DNA from: Granulosicoccus sp036478565 | Lineage (GTDB): Bacteria; Pseudomonadota; Gammaproteobacteria; Granulosicoccales; Granulosicoccaceae | Direction: 5' to 3' | Assembly (NCBI GenBank): GCA_965224525.1 | Contig: OZ245050.1 | Span: 1,178,001 to 1,242,000 of the forward strand | DNA length: 64,000 nucleotides | Shown here: one piece after another, positions 51,513 through 60,531 of the stretch | How positions within the stretch are numbered: position 1 is the first letter of the stretch | Layout: each line of letters begins with the position of its first letter | Position numbers and translations under genes: made by a program | The notes under the pieces: generated by a model | What the model was told of the DNA's origin: nothing | Seen by the model: the letters and a program-made list of their open reading frames with translations, nothing else | Databases searched by the model: none

Positions 51513-53468
51513 ATGGGTACCATTATCGGAATCGACCTCGGCACGACGAATTCGTGTGTCGCGGTTATGGAAGGCGACAAGCCACGGGTTATCGAAAACT
51601 CCGAAGGCGATCGCACCACCCCCTCCATCGTCGCCTATAGCGATGATGGCGAAGTCATTGTTGGCCAGCCGGCCAAGCGCCAGGCGGTCACCAACCCGCA
51701 AAATACGCTGTATGCCGTCAAACGGCTGATCGGCCGTCGTTTTGACGAGGATGCAGTACAAAAAGACATCAAATTAGTACCGTACAAGATCATCAAGGCG
51801 GACAACGGTGATGCCTGGGTTGAAGTTGATGGCAAGGGCATGGCGCCGCCAGAAGTTGCTGCGCGCATACTGCAGAAAATGAAGGCAACTGCCGAAGAAT
51901 ACCTGGGTGAGACAGTCACCGAGGCAGTCATCACAGTGCCCGCCTATTTCAACGACTCACAACGTCAGGCGACAAAAGACGCCGGTCGCATAGCGGGTCT
52001 GGAAGTCAAACGCATCATCAACGAGCCTACGGCTGCAGCTCTTGCCTATGGCATGGACAAGCAGCGAGGTAACAAGACCATCGCAGTCTACGACCTGGGT
52101 GGCGGTACTTTTGATATCTCGATTATCGAAATTGCCGAGGTTGACGGTGAGCACCAGTTTGAAGTGTTGTCAACCAATGGCGATACATTCCTGGGCGGTG
52201 AAGATTTTGATAACCGTCTGATCGAATACCTGTCGGACGAATTCAAGAAAGAAACCGGCATTGATCTGCATACCGATCCACTGGCACTGCAGCGTTTGAA
52301 AGAGGCAGCGGAAAAAGCCAAAATCGAACTGTCCAGTACTCAACAAACCGATGTGAATCTGCCATACATCACTGCAGATGCAGCTGGCCCCAAGCACCTG
52401 AACATCAAGGTGACACGAGCCAAGCTGGAGACTTTGGTTGAAGATCTGGTGCAGCGCACTATCGACCCATGCAAGCTTGCTCTGAAAGATGCGGATATGT
52501 CTGCATCTGACATTGATGATGTGATCATGGTCGGTGGTCAGACGCGTATGCCGAAGGTTCAGGAAGTGGTCAAGGACTTCTTCGGCAAAGAGCCGCGCAA
52601 GGACGTTAACCCGGATGAGGCAGTTGCCGTTGGTGCAGCAATCCAGGGTGGCGTATTGGGTGGTCAAGTCAAGGACGTGTTGCTACTTGATGTCACACCC
52701 TTGTCTTTGGGCATCGAGACGATGGGTGGTGTTATGACCAAACTGATCGACAAGAATACGACCATTCCAACCAAGGCGCAGCAAGTGTTCTCTACGGCTG
52801 ACGACAACCAGACTGCCGTAACCGTGCATGTACTGCAGGGTGAGCGCGAAATTGCCAATGCCAACAAATCTCTGGGGCGTTTTGATCTGGCTGATATTCC
52901 ACCAGCACCTCGTGGTGTACCGCAGGTTGAGGTGACTTTTGATATTGATGCGAATGGCATCATGAATGTATCAGCCAAAGACAAGGCGACCGGCAAGGAG
53001 CAGTCGATTATCATCAAGGCGTCCAGTGGTCTGTCTGATGAAGAAATCCAGAAGATGGTGGATGACGCCGAAGAACATGCGGCGGAAGATGCCAAGCTTC
53101 GCGGCTTGATTGATAAACGTAATCAGGCTGAGCAAATGATCCATGCAACCGAAAAGTCGATGAAAGATCTTGCGGATGATATGGAGGATGGCGAAAAGAC
53201 CGACATCGAGGCTAAGATTGCCGAGTTGCGCGAGACCATGACGGGTGATGATGAGGCAGCCATTGATACGAAGCTGACTGCGCTGGGCGAGGTTGCCGGC
53301 AAGGTTGCAGAACGTGCCTATGCCAAGAATAACGACGCGGCGGGCGATGCTACTTCAGAAGTTGGCGATACAGAAACAGCGGCTAACGATGCAGCAGATG
53401 ATGATGCTGTTGATGCGGAATTTGAAGAGGTGAAGGACGACGACCACGAAGACAAGAAGGCGTCCTGA
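51513..53468 (+). CDS. dnaK: Molecular chaperone DnaK (Hsp70)
   Basis: A 651-residue Hsp70. The ATPase signatures GIDLGTTNSCVAV, YDLGGGTFDISI and MVGGQTRMPKVQE are present, as are the linker VLLLDVTPLSLGIET and an acidic C-terminal tail ending in charged residues. Full length. Works with DnaJ and GrpE in folding and heat-shock control. Confidence 0.99.
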   Translation: MGTIIGIDLGTTNSCVAVMEGDKPRVIENSEGDRTTPSIVAYSDDGEVIVGQPAKRQAVTNPQNTLYAVKRLIGRRFDEDAVQKDIKLVPYKIIKADNGDAWVEVDGKGMAPPEVAARILQKMKATAEEYLGETVTEAVITVPAYFNDSQRQATKDAGRIAGLEVKRIINEPTAAALAYGMDKQRGNKTIAVYDLGGGTFDISIIEIAEVDGEHQFEVLSTNGDTFLGGEDFDNRLIEYLSDEFKKETGIDLHTDPLALQRLKEAAEKAKIELSSTQQTDVNLPYITADAAGPKHLNIKVTRAKLETLVEDLVQRTIDPCKLALKDADMSASDIDDVIMVGGQTRMPKVQEVVKDFFGKEPRKDVNPDEAVAVGAAIQGGVLGGQVKDVLLLDVTPLSLGIETMGGVMTKLIDKNTTIPTKAQQVFSTADDNQTAVTVHVLQGEREIANANKSLGRFDLADIPPAPRGVPQVEVTFDIDANGIMNVSAKDKATGKEQSIIIKASSGLSDEEIQKMVDDAEEHAAEDAKLRGLIDKRNQAEQMIHATEKSMKDLADDMEDGEKTDIEAKIAELRETMTGDDEAAIDTKLTALGEVAGKVAERAYAKNNDAAGDATSEVGDTETAANDAADDDAVDAEFEEVKDDDHEDKKAS

Positions 53469-53616
53469 TCTTTGCCTTCGGGCATCAAGGCTTGACTTCA
53501 GCTGGCTTGGCCTGCCGGAATTATCGGGTCGGAGGTTGATCGATTGATTAGTTAACTCATCAGAGTTGCAATCAGCGACACCTTCGGCTTTTTCACGTTC
53601 GGAACCTTTGAATACT

Positions 53617-54753
53617 ATGTCGAAACGGGATTACTACGAAGTACTGGGCGTCTCTCGTGACGTCGCCGATGCTGATCTGAAGAAAGCCTATCGGCGCCTG
53701 GCGATGAAGTACCACCCTGATCGCAATTCCGAAGAAGAAGGTGCCGACGAGAAATTCAAGGAGGCTAAGGAAGCCTATGAAATTCTGAAGAATAAGGAGA
53801 AACGCGCCGCTTACGATCAATTCGGACATGCGGGTGTTAGCAATCAACCGGGTGGTGGCCATGGTGGTGGCGCAGACATCAACGATATTTTCGGTGATGT
53901 ATTTGGTGATATTTTTGGCGGTGGCCGCGGACGCAGCGGTGGTGGGCCGCGGGTATATCGTGGTGATGATCTGCAGTACAACATGGAGATTTCGCTTGAA
54001 GACGCAGTAGCTGGTACCGCCACTGAAATCAAAGTGCCCAATGCAGAGCCTTGTGACGTGTGTGATGGCAGTGGTTCCAAACGGGGTACATCACCCAGCG
54101 CTTGCAGTACCTGTCACGGTGTTGGCCAGGTGCGAATGCAACAGGGGTTTTTCTCTGTGCAGCAAGCATGCCCCGCCTGTCGTGGCAAGGGTAAGGTCAT
54201 TACCGATCCGTGCCCGAAGTGTCGTGGCCAGGGACGCATAAAAAAGGAAAAGACACTATCTGTCAAGATTCCTGCAGGCGTGGATACTGGCGACAAGATT
54301 CGCTTGTCCGGCGAAGGCGAGTCGAGTGAAAGTGGTGGGCCGGCAGGAGATTTGTATGTGGTAATCAGGGTCAAGTCGCACCCTATCTTTCAGCGAGATA
54401 ATGCGGATTTGCATTGTACGGTCCCGATTAACTTTACCACCGCCGCTGTGGGTGGTGAACTGGAAGTGCCTACGCTAAATGGCCGGGTAAAACTAAAAGT
54501 ACCGGCAGGCACGCAATCCGAGAAAATGTTTCGCTTGCGCAGCAAGGGCGTTCAGCCAGTGCGGGGTGGGCCGGTCGGCGACTTGTTGTGTAAAGTCCGG
54601 GTTGAAACGCCGGTCAATCTGAGTTCAGAACAAAAAGACATGCTGATGAAGTTTCATGAATCGATCAGTGGCGACAATGCCAAGAAACACAGTCCCCAGA
54701 CGCATAGCTGGCTGGGCGGAGTGAAGAAGTTTTTTGATGAGCTGCGTGGTTGA
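53617..54753 (+). CDS. dnaJ: Co-chaperone DnaJ (Hsp40)
   Basis: A 378-residue type I DnaJ from ATG 53617; an in-frame start at 53566 would add 17 residues before the conserved SKRDYYEVLG. It has a J-domain with HPD, a Gly-rich region and four zinc-binding repeats (CDVCDGSGS, CSTCHGVG, CPACRGKG, CPKCRGQG), then the C-terminal substrate domains. Convergent with prpD. Confidence 0.98.
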   Translation: MSKRDYYEVLGVSRDVADADLKKAYRRLAMKYHPDRNSEEEGADEKFKEAKEAYEILKNKEKRAAYDQFGHAGVSNQPGGGHGGGADINDIFGDVFGDIFGGGRGRSGGGPRVYRGDDLQYNMEISLEDAVAGTATEIKVPNAEPCDVCDGSGSKRGTSPSACSTCHGVGQVRMQQGFFSVQQACPACRGKGKVITDPCPKCRGQGRIKKEKTLSVKIPAGVDTGDKIRLSGEGESSESGGPAGDLYVVIRVKSHPIFQRDNADLHCTVPINFTTAAVGGELEVPTLNGRVKLKVPAGTQSEKMFRLRSKGVQPVRGGPVGDLLCKVRVETPVNLSSEQKDMLMKFHESISGDNAKKHSPQTHSWLGGVKKFFDELRG

Positions 54754-54782
54754 AGGCCTGCGCTGCGTGCGGAGCAATCGAT

Positions 54783-56237
54783 TTACTGTATTGCCATCAA
54801 GTCCATTAATTCATTGACCGGCGTATCTTCGATACGTGCCTGATCATCACACAGGAACCGCAGTTTTTCACACTGTTCTGTTGATAAACGGGTGGCTATA
54901 TTTTTTTCAAATTTGTCTAGCAGCACCGGCATACCTTCGGTACGCCGTCGGCGATGTCCGATCGGGTAATCCACCTCAACACGGCTGGTCTGATTGCCGT
55001 CTTTGAAAATTACCTGTATTGCATTAGCGATCGAACGTTTTGACGGGTCCAGGTAATCGCGGGTGTATTCAAGATTTTCCCTAACCTCCATTTTATTGCG
55101 CAATACATCGATCAACACATTGGCAGCCGCCTCGTCTTCATAGTCGTCAGCAGTCAGGTTGCCGGTTATGAGTGCGATAGCTACCATATATTGTATGCAG
55201 TGGTCACGATCGGCTGGGTTATCCAGCGGGCCAGTCTTGTCAATAATGCGCAGTCCGGATTCCTGCGTTTCGATTATTATTCGGTCAATTTGTTCAAGCT
55301 TGTCGAGAACCTGTGGGTGTAGGGTAATAGCTGCTTCTACGGCGGTTTGGGCGTGAAACTCGGCTGGAAACGATAATTTGAAAAGCACATTCTCCATCAC
55401 ATAACTCGCATATTTTTGGTTAATTTTTAGCGGTTCTCCATGATTGAGAACATCCTGAAACCCCCAATCCTTTGCCGAAATGGCTGACGGGTAACCCATT
55501 TCGCCTGTCAACGCAATTAGTGCAAGCTGTACAGCACGGCTGGTTGCATCGCCAGCGGCCCAGCTCTTGCGCGAACCGGTGTTTGGTGCGTGGCGATAGG
55601 TTCTGAGCGAGCAACCATCCAGCCAGGCATGTGATACAGCATTTTGAACTTGTTCTTCACTGCCTCCCAGCAGTTGCGTTATCACAGCAGTTGAAGCAAT
55701 ACGAACCAGCATGACGTGATCGAGCCCAACTCGGTTGAATCCGTTTTCAAGAGCAATGACTCCCTGTATTTCATGCGCCTTAATCATTGCTTCAAGCACC
55801 TGACGCAGTAGCAGGGGCGGTTCGCCCATACGCAGATTACGCCGACTAACGTAGTCGGCTACAGCCAGAATAGCTCCCAGGTTGTCAGATGGATGGCCCC
55901 ACTCTGCTGCGAGCCAGGTGTCGTTGAAATCAAGCCAGCGAATCATGGTACCGATATTGAACGCTGCTCGAACCGGATCAAGTTCAAACCGGGTACCGGG
56001 AACCTTGGCACCCCCTGTTAATTCGGCACCGGGTACAACAGGGCCCAGCAGTTTGGTACAGGCGGGATAGTTTAAAGACAGAATCGCGCAACCCAACGTA
56101 TCCATCAAGCAGTAACGTGCTGTTTCCCAGGCTTCAGGGCTTTTTACCTCGACATGGCAGACATAGTGGGCAATCGCTCGAATAGGCTTATCAAACTCGG
56201 GACGTCGGGTATCGCGAACACGTGTAGTCAATTGCAT
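54783..56237 (-). CDS. prpD: 2-methylcitrate dehydratase (MmgE/PrpD family)
   Basis: A 484-residue MmgE/PrpD-family dehydratase that converts 2-methylcitrate to 2-methylaconitate in the methylcitrate cycle. Visible motifs include MDTLGCAILSL, FNIGTMIRWLDFNDTW, GHPSDNLGAILAVADY and HAWLDGCSLRTYRH. It is the last gene of prpE-prpB-prpC-prpD, 70 bp after prpC. The GGAG ribosome site abuts the ATG at 56237, so TTG at 56231 may be the true start. Confidence 0.95.
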   Translation of the reverse strand: MQLTTRVRDTRRPEFDKPIRAIAHYVCHVEVKSPEAWETARYCLMDTLGCAILSLNYPACTKLLGPVVPGAELTGGAKVPGTRFELDPVRAAFNIGTMIRWLDFNDTWLAAEWGHPSDNLGAILAVADYVSRRNLRMGEPPLLLRQVLEAMIKAHEIQGVIALENGFNRVGLDHVMLVRIASTAVITQLLGGSEEQVQNAVSHAWLDGCSLRTYRHAPNTGSRKSWAAGDATSRAVQLALIALTGEMGYPSAISAKDWGFQDVLNHGEPLKINQKYASYVMENVLFKLSFPAEFHAQTAVEAAITLHPQVLDKLEQIDRIIIETQESGLRIIDKTGPLDNPADRDHCIQYMVAIALITGNLTADDYEDEAAANVLIDVLRNKMEVRENLEYTRDYLDPSKRSIANAIQVIFKDGNQTSRVEVDYPIGHRRRRTEGMPVLLDKFEKNIATRLSTEQCEKLRFLCDDQARIEDTPVNELMDLMAIQ

Positions 56238-56307
56238 CTCCAGATGACAATAAGGTAGAGGTTCCTGGTTTCAGATAGTTTCCCAGGGTGCATAAGCTCG
56301 AAGTGAA

Positions 56308-57504
56308 TCAAACGGTCAACACTTCTCGCTGATCCATGGGAACCCATAATCGTTGTTGTGGGCCTGTATAATCAGCGCTTGGTCTGATCAAACGGTTGTC
56401 AGCACGTTGCTCGAACACATGGGCTGCCCAGCCAGCAAGGCGGGAACAGACAAACAACGGAGTGAACAGGTCTGTCGGGATGCCATTGAAGTGATAAGCG
56501 GTGGCGCTGTAGAAATCAGCATTGGGGAACAGCTTTTTCTCATCCCACAACAGCTTTTCCACAGCCTCCGATACCGCAAATAGATATCCATCCGGAGCTG
56601 ATTCTGCTAGTTCTCTTGCCCACGATTTGATCAGCGCGCTACGTGGATCACTATCGCGGTATACCGCATGGCCAAAACCCATGACTTTACCTTTTTTTGC
56701 AAGAATTTTACGCACGCCCTGTTCTGCTTCATCTGGAGTGCGAAATTGTTCGATCAGCGCCATTGCTGCCTCGTTAGCGCCTCCATGTAGTCGTCCTCTC
56801 AGTGTGCCTATTGCGCCGGTGATAGCGGAATGGAAGTCGGACAATGTAGCTGCACAAACCCGTGCATTAAAAGTGGATGCGTTAAATTCATGTTCAGCGT
56901 AAAGGATCAGCGATACATCAAGACAACGCTGCTGCGTAGCGGATGGGGAGCGGCCTTGCGTCATTTCAAGCACATGCCCGGCAATTGATTTTTCATCATT
57001 GTCGGTGTTAATACGGATGCCCTCGTGCACAAAACGGTACCAGTAGCAGATACTTCCTGGGAAAGTAGCGAGCAGCCGCTCAGCAGCGGCGTGCTGTTGC
57101 GAGAAGTCGGTTTCTGGCTCCAGGTTGCCAAGCACAGAACAGGTAGTGCGCAAGACATCCATTGGATGTGAATCGACTGGAATGCTCTCAAGCACATCTT
57201 TAAGTGCTTGTGGCAGCGTACGCAACGCATGCAGACGTGCATGATACGCAGCGAGTTCATTGACAGTCGGTAGCTGACCATACATCAACAGATAAGCCAC
57301 CTCTTCAAACGTAGCATGTTGCGCCAGATCTGCTATATCGTAGCCGCGATAGGTGAGTCCGGCGCCGGACTTGCCAACCGTGCAAATAGCCGTATGGCCA
57401 GCCGACTGGCCACGCAGGCCGCCGGTTGACTTGGTTTTGCCGATCGGGTTCGGTGTTTCATGCGATTGCCCGTCCACGGCATTATGGCGAACTGCTGCAT
57501 TCAT
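56308..57504 (-). CDS. prpC: 2-methylcitrate synthase
   Basis: A 398-residue citrate-synthase-fold enzyme condensing propionyl-CoA with oxaloacetate. Typical motifs: GLTYRGYDIADLA, LRGRLHGGANEAAM with catalytic His, and KVMGFGHAVYRDSDPR with the second catalytic His. The start overlaps the prpB stop by 4 bp. PrpC rather than GltA is supported by length and by its place between prpB and prpD. Confidence 0.96.
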   Translation of the reverse strand: MNAAVRHNAVDGQSHETPNPIGKTKSTGGLRGQSAGHTAICTVGKSGAGLTYRGYDIADLAQHATFEEVAYLLMYGQLPTVNELAAYHARLHALRTLPQALKDVLESIPVDSHPMDVLRTTCSVLGNLEPETDFSQQHAAAERLLATFPGSICYWYRFVHEGIRINTDNDEKSIAGHVLEMTQGRSPSATQQRCLDVSLILYAEHEFNASTFNARVCAATLSDFHSAITGAIGTLRGRLHGGANEAAMALIEQFRTPDEAEQGVRKILAKKGKVMGFGHAVYRDSDPRSALIKSWARELAESAPDGYLFAVSEAVEKLLWDEKKLFPNADFYSATAYHFNGIPTDLFTPLFVCSRLAGWAAHVFEQRADNRLIRPSADYTGPQQRLWVPMDQREVLTV

Positions 57505-58394
57505 GTTAATTCATCCTTTTTGACAAATAGTTGGTCGAGTTTTTTCTCATAGTTGTGATAACCGAGTAGTTTGTACAACTCATCACGCGTCTGCATATGA
57601 TCAATCAGGTGTTTTTGTGTACCGTCACTGCGTAGTGTTTGATACACATTCAATGCTGCTGCATTCATTGCGCGAAATGCGGATAAGGGATAAAGCACCA
57701 GGCGCACGCCGTTTTCACGCAATTCTTCTACAGTGAATAGTGGCGTTTTTCCAAATTCGGTAATGTTGGCCAACACGGGCACATCGATAACGTCTGTGAA
57801 TGCTCGATATTCGTCCAGACTGTGCAAGGCTTCTGCGAAAATCATGTCTGCGCCGGATTCGATGTAAACAAGGGCGCGGGCAATGGCGGCATCGCGACCT
57901 TCGCTGGCATGCGCATCGGTTCGCGCCATAATGACAAAGGACGGATCGTCACGTGCATCAACTGACGCTTTAATGCGATCAGCCATTTCACTAGTCGTGA
58001 CGAGTTCTTTGTTAGGTCGATGACCACAACGTTTGGCCTGCACCTGATCTTCGATATGCATTGCGGCGGCACCGGCACGAGTCAATTCCTTTACTGTTCG
58101 AGCAATCATTAACGCATTGCCCCAGCCAGTATCTGCATCAACCAGCAACGGCAATCGGGTGGCGGCCGTTATACGACGCACGTCCTCACAGACGTCGTTC
58201 AGCGTGGTCATCGCCAGGTCCGGCATACCAAATGATGCATTGGCCACGCCCGCACCAGAGAGGTACAAGGCGCGGTAGTCGCATTGTTCTGCAAGCAAGG
58301 CGGTGAGTGCGTTGACGGCGCCGACAACCTGTAGTGGCCGTTCGGCTTCAACTGCGGCACGAAAACGAGCACCTGGGGTATCCTGTTTGGTCAT
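57501..58394 (-). CDS. prpB: 2-methylisocitrate lyase
   Basis: A 297-residue ICL/PEP-mutase-family lyase that cleaves 2-methylisocitrate into pyruvate and succinate. Motifs: YLSGAGVANASFGMPDL, LVDADTGWGNA and KRCGHRPNKEL (catalytic Cys). Start and stop each overlap neighbours by 4 bp, indicating tight translational coupling. Confidence 0.97.
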   Translation of the reverse strand: MTKQDTPGARFRAAVEAERPLQVVGAVNALTALLAEQCDYRALYLSGAGVANASFGMPDLAMTTLNDVCEDVRRITAATRLPLLVDADTGWGNALMIARTVKELTRAGAAAMHIEDQVQAKRCGHRPNKELVTTSEMADRIKASVDARDDPSFVIMARTDAHASEGRDAAIARALVYIESGADMIFAEALHSLDEYRAFTDVIDVPVLANITEFGKTPLFTVEELRENGVRLVLYPLSAFRAMNAAALNVYQTLRSDGTQKHLIDHMQTRDELYKLLGYHNYEKKLDQLFVKKDELT

Positions 58395-60316
58395 ATGAAT
58401 CTCTTCTTTAGTTTGTCTTTTATTTCTTCAAGCACAACGGGATCTTCAATGGTTGCCGGTAGCTTGTAGGGCTGGTTGTCGGCTATCTGCCTCATCGTTG
58501 CGCGCAACAGCTTTCCTGAACGAGTTTTTGGCAAACGTTGTACAACAAGCGCCTTCTTGAAAGCGGCAACTGGGCCAATTGCGTTGCGAATGCTAGTGAT
58601 TAACTCTCGCTCGATATCAGCTTCGTTGCGCGTAGCACCGGACTTTAAAACGACCAGTCCTAGCGGAATTTGACCTTTGATCGGATCGGCAGGACCGATA
58701 ACAGCACATTCAGCGACATCTGGATGCGCTGCCAATACTTCCTCCATCGCGCCGGTAGACAAGCGGTGCCCGGCGACATTAATGACGTCATCGATACGGC
58801 TCATGATGAAAATATAACCATCTTCATCTATAAACCCGGCATCTCCAGTCAGGAAATAGCCGGGGTAGTGTTTTAGATAGGATGCCTGGTAACGTGCATC
58901 GTCTTGCCACAGAGTCTGCAGGCAACCGGGAGGCAGTGGCAGCTTGATGACGATGTTGCCCATACAGCCAGCACTGACCTGAATACCCTCTGTGTCCAAC
59001 ACTTCAACCTTATAGCCAGGAACCGCACACGTTGGCGAGCCGGGTTTAACAGGCAAGCGTTCCAACCCAATGCAATTCGCGGCAATCGGCCAACCGGTTT
59101 CAGTTTGCCACCAGTGATCGATCACTGGCACCTTGAGATGATCTTCGGCCCAGGCCAAAGTGTCCGGGTCACAGCGTTCACCGGCAAGAAACAACGCCCG
59201 AAACTGTGTCATATCGTATTTACGGAGGCAGAGTGCGTCTGGATCCTCTTTTCTGATGGCTCGAATAGCAGTCGGTGCAGTGAACAACGTTGTGACACGG
59301 TGTTCAGCGATTACCCGCCAAAATGCACCCGCATCTGGTGTGCCCACGGGCTTGCCTTCATAGAGCAGTGTGGTGCAACCCATTAGCAATGGCGCATAGA
59401 CAATATATGAGTGACCTACCACCCAGCCGACATCTGATGCTGCCCAGAAAACTTCGCCGGGTTGCATGTTATAGATAGCCTGCATGCTCCATTTGAGCAC
59501 TACTGCGTGACCACCGTTATCCCTCACGACACCTTTTGGCTGACCGGTGGTGCCGGAGGTATACAGAATATACAGGGGATCAGTAGCGGCTACCGGCACA
59601 CAGGGAATCGGGTTGGCAGTTGTCATGGCATCTGCCCAATTGATATCACGACCGCTGCTCAAAGAGGCGTTGAGCTGCTGCCTCTGATAGATAAGGCAGC
59701 TCACAGGTTTGTGGGAAGCCTGATCTATAGCCGCATCCAGCAGCGTCTTGTACTCGATGAGCCTATTGCCTTCTATGCCACAGGAGGCGCTGATTATTAT
59801 TGTCGGTTTCGCGTCATCGATTCGGGTGGCAAGTTCGCTTGCGGCAAAACCACCAAATACCACTGAGTGAACCGCGCCAATACGCGCGCAGGCAAGCATA
59901 GCCATGACGGTTTGTGGGATCATCGGCATATAAACAATCACTCGATCACCCTTGGTTACTCCTTGTTTCACAAGGACGGAAGCCAGGCGAGCCACTTCGT
60001 CAAGTAACTCGATAAAACTGAAATGCTGTACTGTGTCAGTCACGGGGCTGTCATAGATCAGGGCAGTTTGTTCACCGCGACCTTGGTCAACATGGGCGTC
60101 AAGCGCGTTGTAGCATGTGTTCAACTGGCCACCGGGAAACCATTGATATAGCGGCGCATTGGATTTGTCGAGTACGGTTTCCCAATCCTTGTCCCAGTGC
60201 AACTGATTGGCAATATCCGCCCAATAGCCTTCGGGATCTGTCAGTGAGTGTTCGTGCATTTTCTGCTGTATACCCATCAAATACCTCGATTTTTGAACTT
60301 CCTGATGCGAATACAT
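58391..60316 (-). CDS. prpE: Propionyl-CoA synthetase
   Basis: A 641-residue acyl-CoA synthetase (ANL family) activating propionate. Core motifs: YTSGTTGQPKGVVRD, WWQTETGWPI, and the acetylation-site motif KTRSGKLLR near the C-terminus. First gene of the operon. ATG 60316 (AGGA upstream) and ATG 60277 (AGG upstream) are both credible starts, the latter giving an N-terminus closer to the family. Expression is probably controlled by the divergent XRE/ScfR regulator. Confidence 0.94.
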   Translation of the reverse strand: MYSHQEVQKSRYLMGIQQKMHEHSLTDPEGYWADIANQLHWDKDWETVLDKSNAPLYQWFPGGQLNTCYNALDAHVDQGRGEQTALIYDSPVTDTVQHFSFIELLDEVARLASVLVKQGVTKGDRVIVYMPMIPQTVMAMLACARIGAVHSVVFGGFAASELATRIDDAKPTIIISASCGIEGNRLIEYKTLLDAAIDQASHKPVSCLIYQRQQLNASLSSGRDINWADAMTTANPIPCVPVAATDPLYILYTSGTTGQPKGVVRDNGGHAVVLKWSMQAIYNMQPGEVFWAASDVGWVVGHSYIVYAPLLMGCTTLLYEGKPVGTPDAGAFWRVIAEHRVTTLFTAPTAIRAIRKEDPDALCLRKYDMTQFRALFLAGERCDPDTLAWAEDHLKVPVIDHWWQTETGWPIAANCIGLERLPVKPGSPTCAVPGYKVEVLDTEGIQVSAGCMGNIVIKLPLPPGCLQTLWQDDARYQASYLKHYPGYFLTGDAGFIDEDGYIFIMSRIDDVINVAGHRLSTGAMEEVLAAHPDVAECAVIGPADPIKGQIPLGLVVLKSGATRNEADIERELITSIRNAIGPVAAFKKALVVQRLPKTRSGKLLRATMRQIADNQPYKLPATIEDPVVLEEIKDKLKKRFI

Positions 60317-60474
60317 GCGATATCCTGGTGATACGCATGGTTGGCGGGTGTTCCATCACTAACAATGCCTTGCTTCAGCAAGGATATTTTTAAGTTGGCA
60401 TGTGCGCGCTATGGGTGGTAGTGTCTGCCAGAATTAGCAAGAAATAAATAACCCATTGTTAGTATTAGTGTTAG

Positions 60475-60514
60475 TTTGCAAAACTGAGTTGGCTTGCCCA
60501 GTTGTTTTTGCAAA
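60475..60514. promoter_or_regulatory. Twin TTTGCAAA sites between prpE and its regulator gene
   Basis: Perfect palindromes TTTGCAAA at 60475-60482 and 60507-60514, 32 bp apart centre to centre (about three helical turns), just ahead of the regulator start. Mycobacterial PrpR and related RamB-type regulators are known to recognise TTTGCAAA-like sequences. Confidence 0.7.
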
Positions 60515-60531
60515 TTTTGTGAATATGAGAA

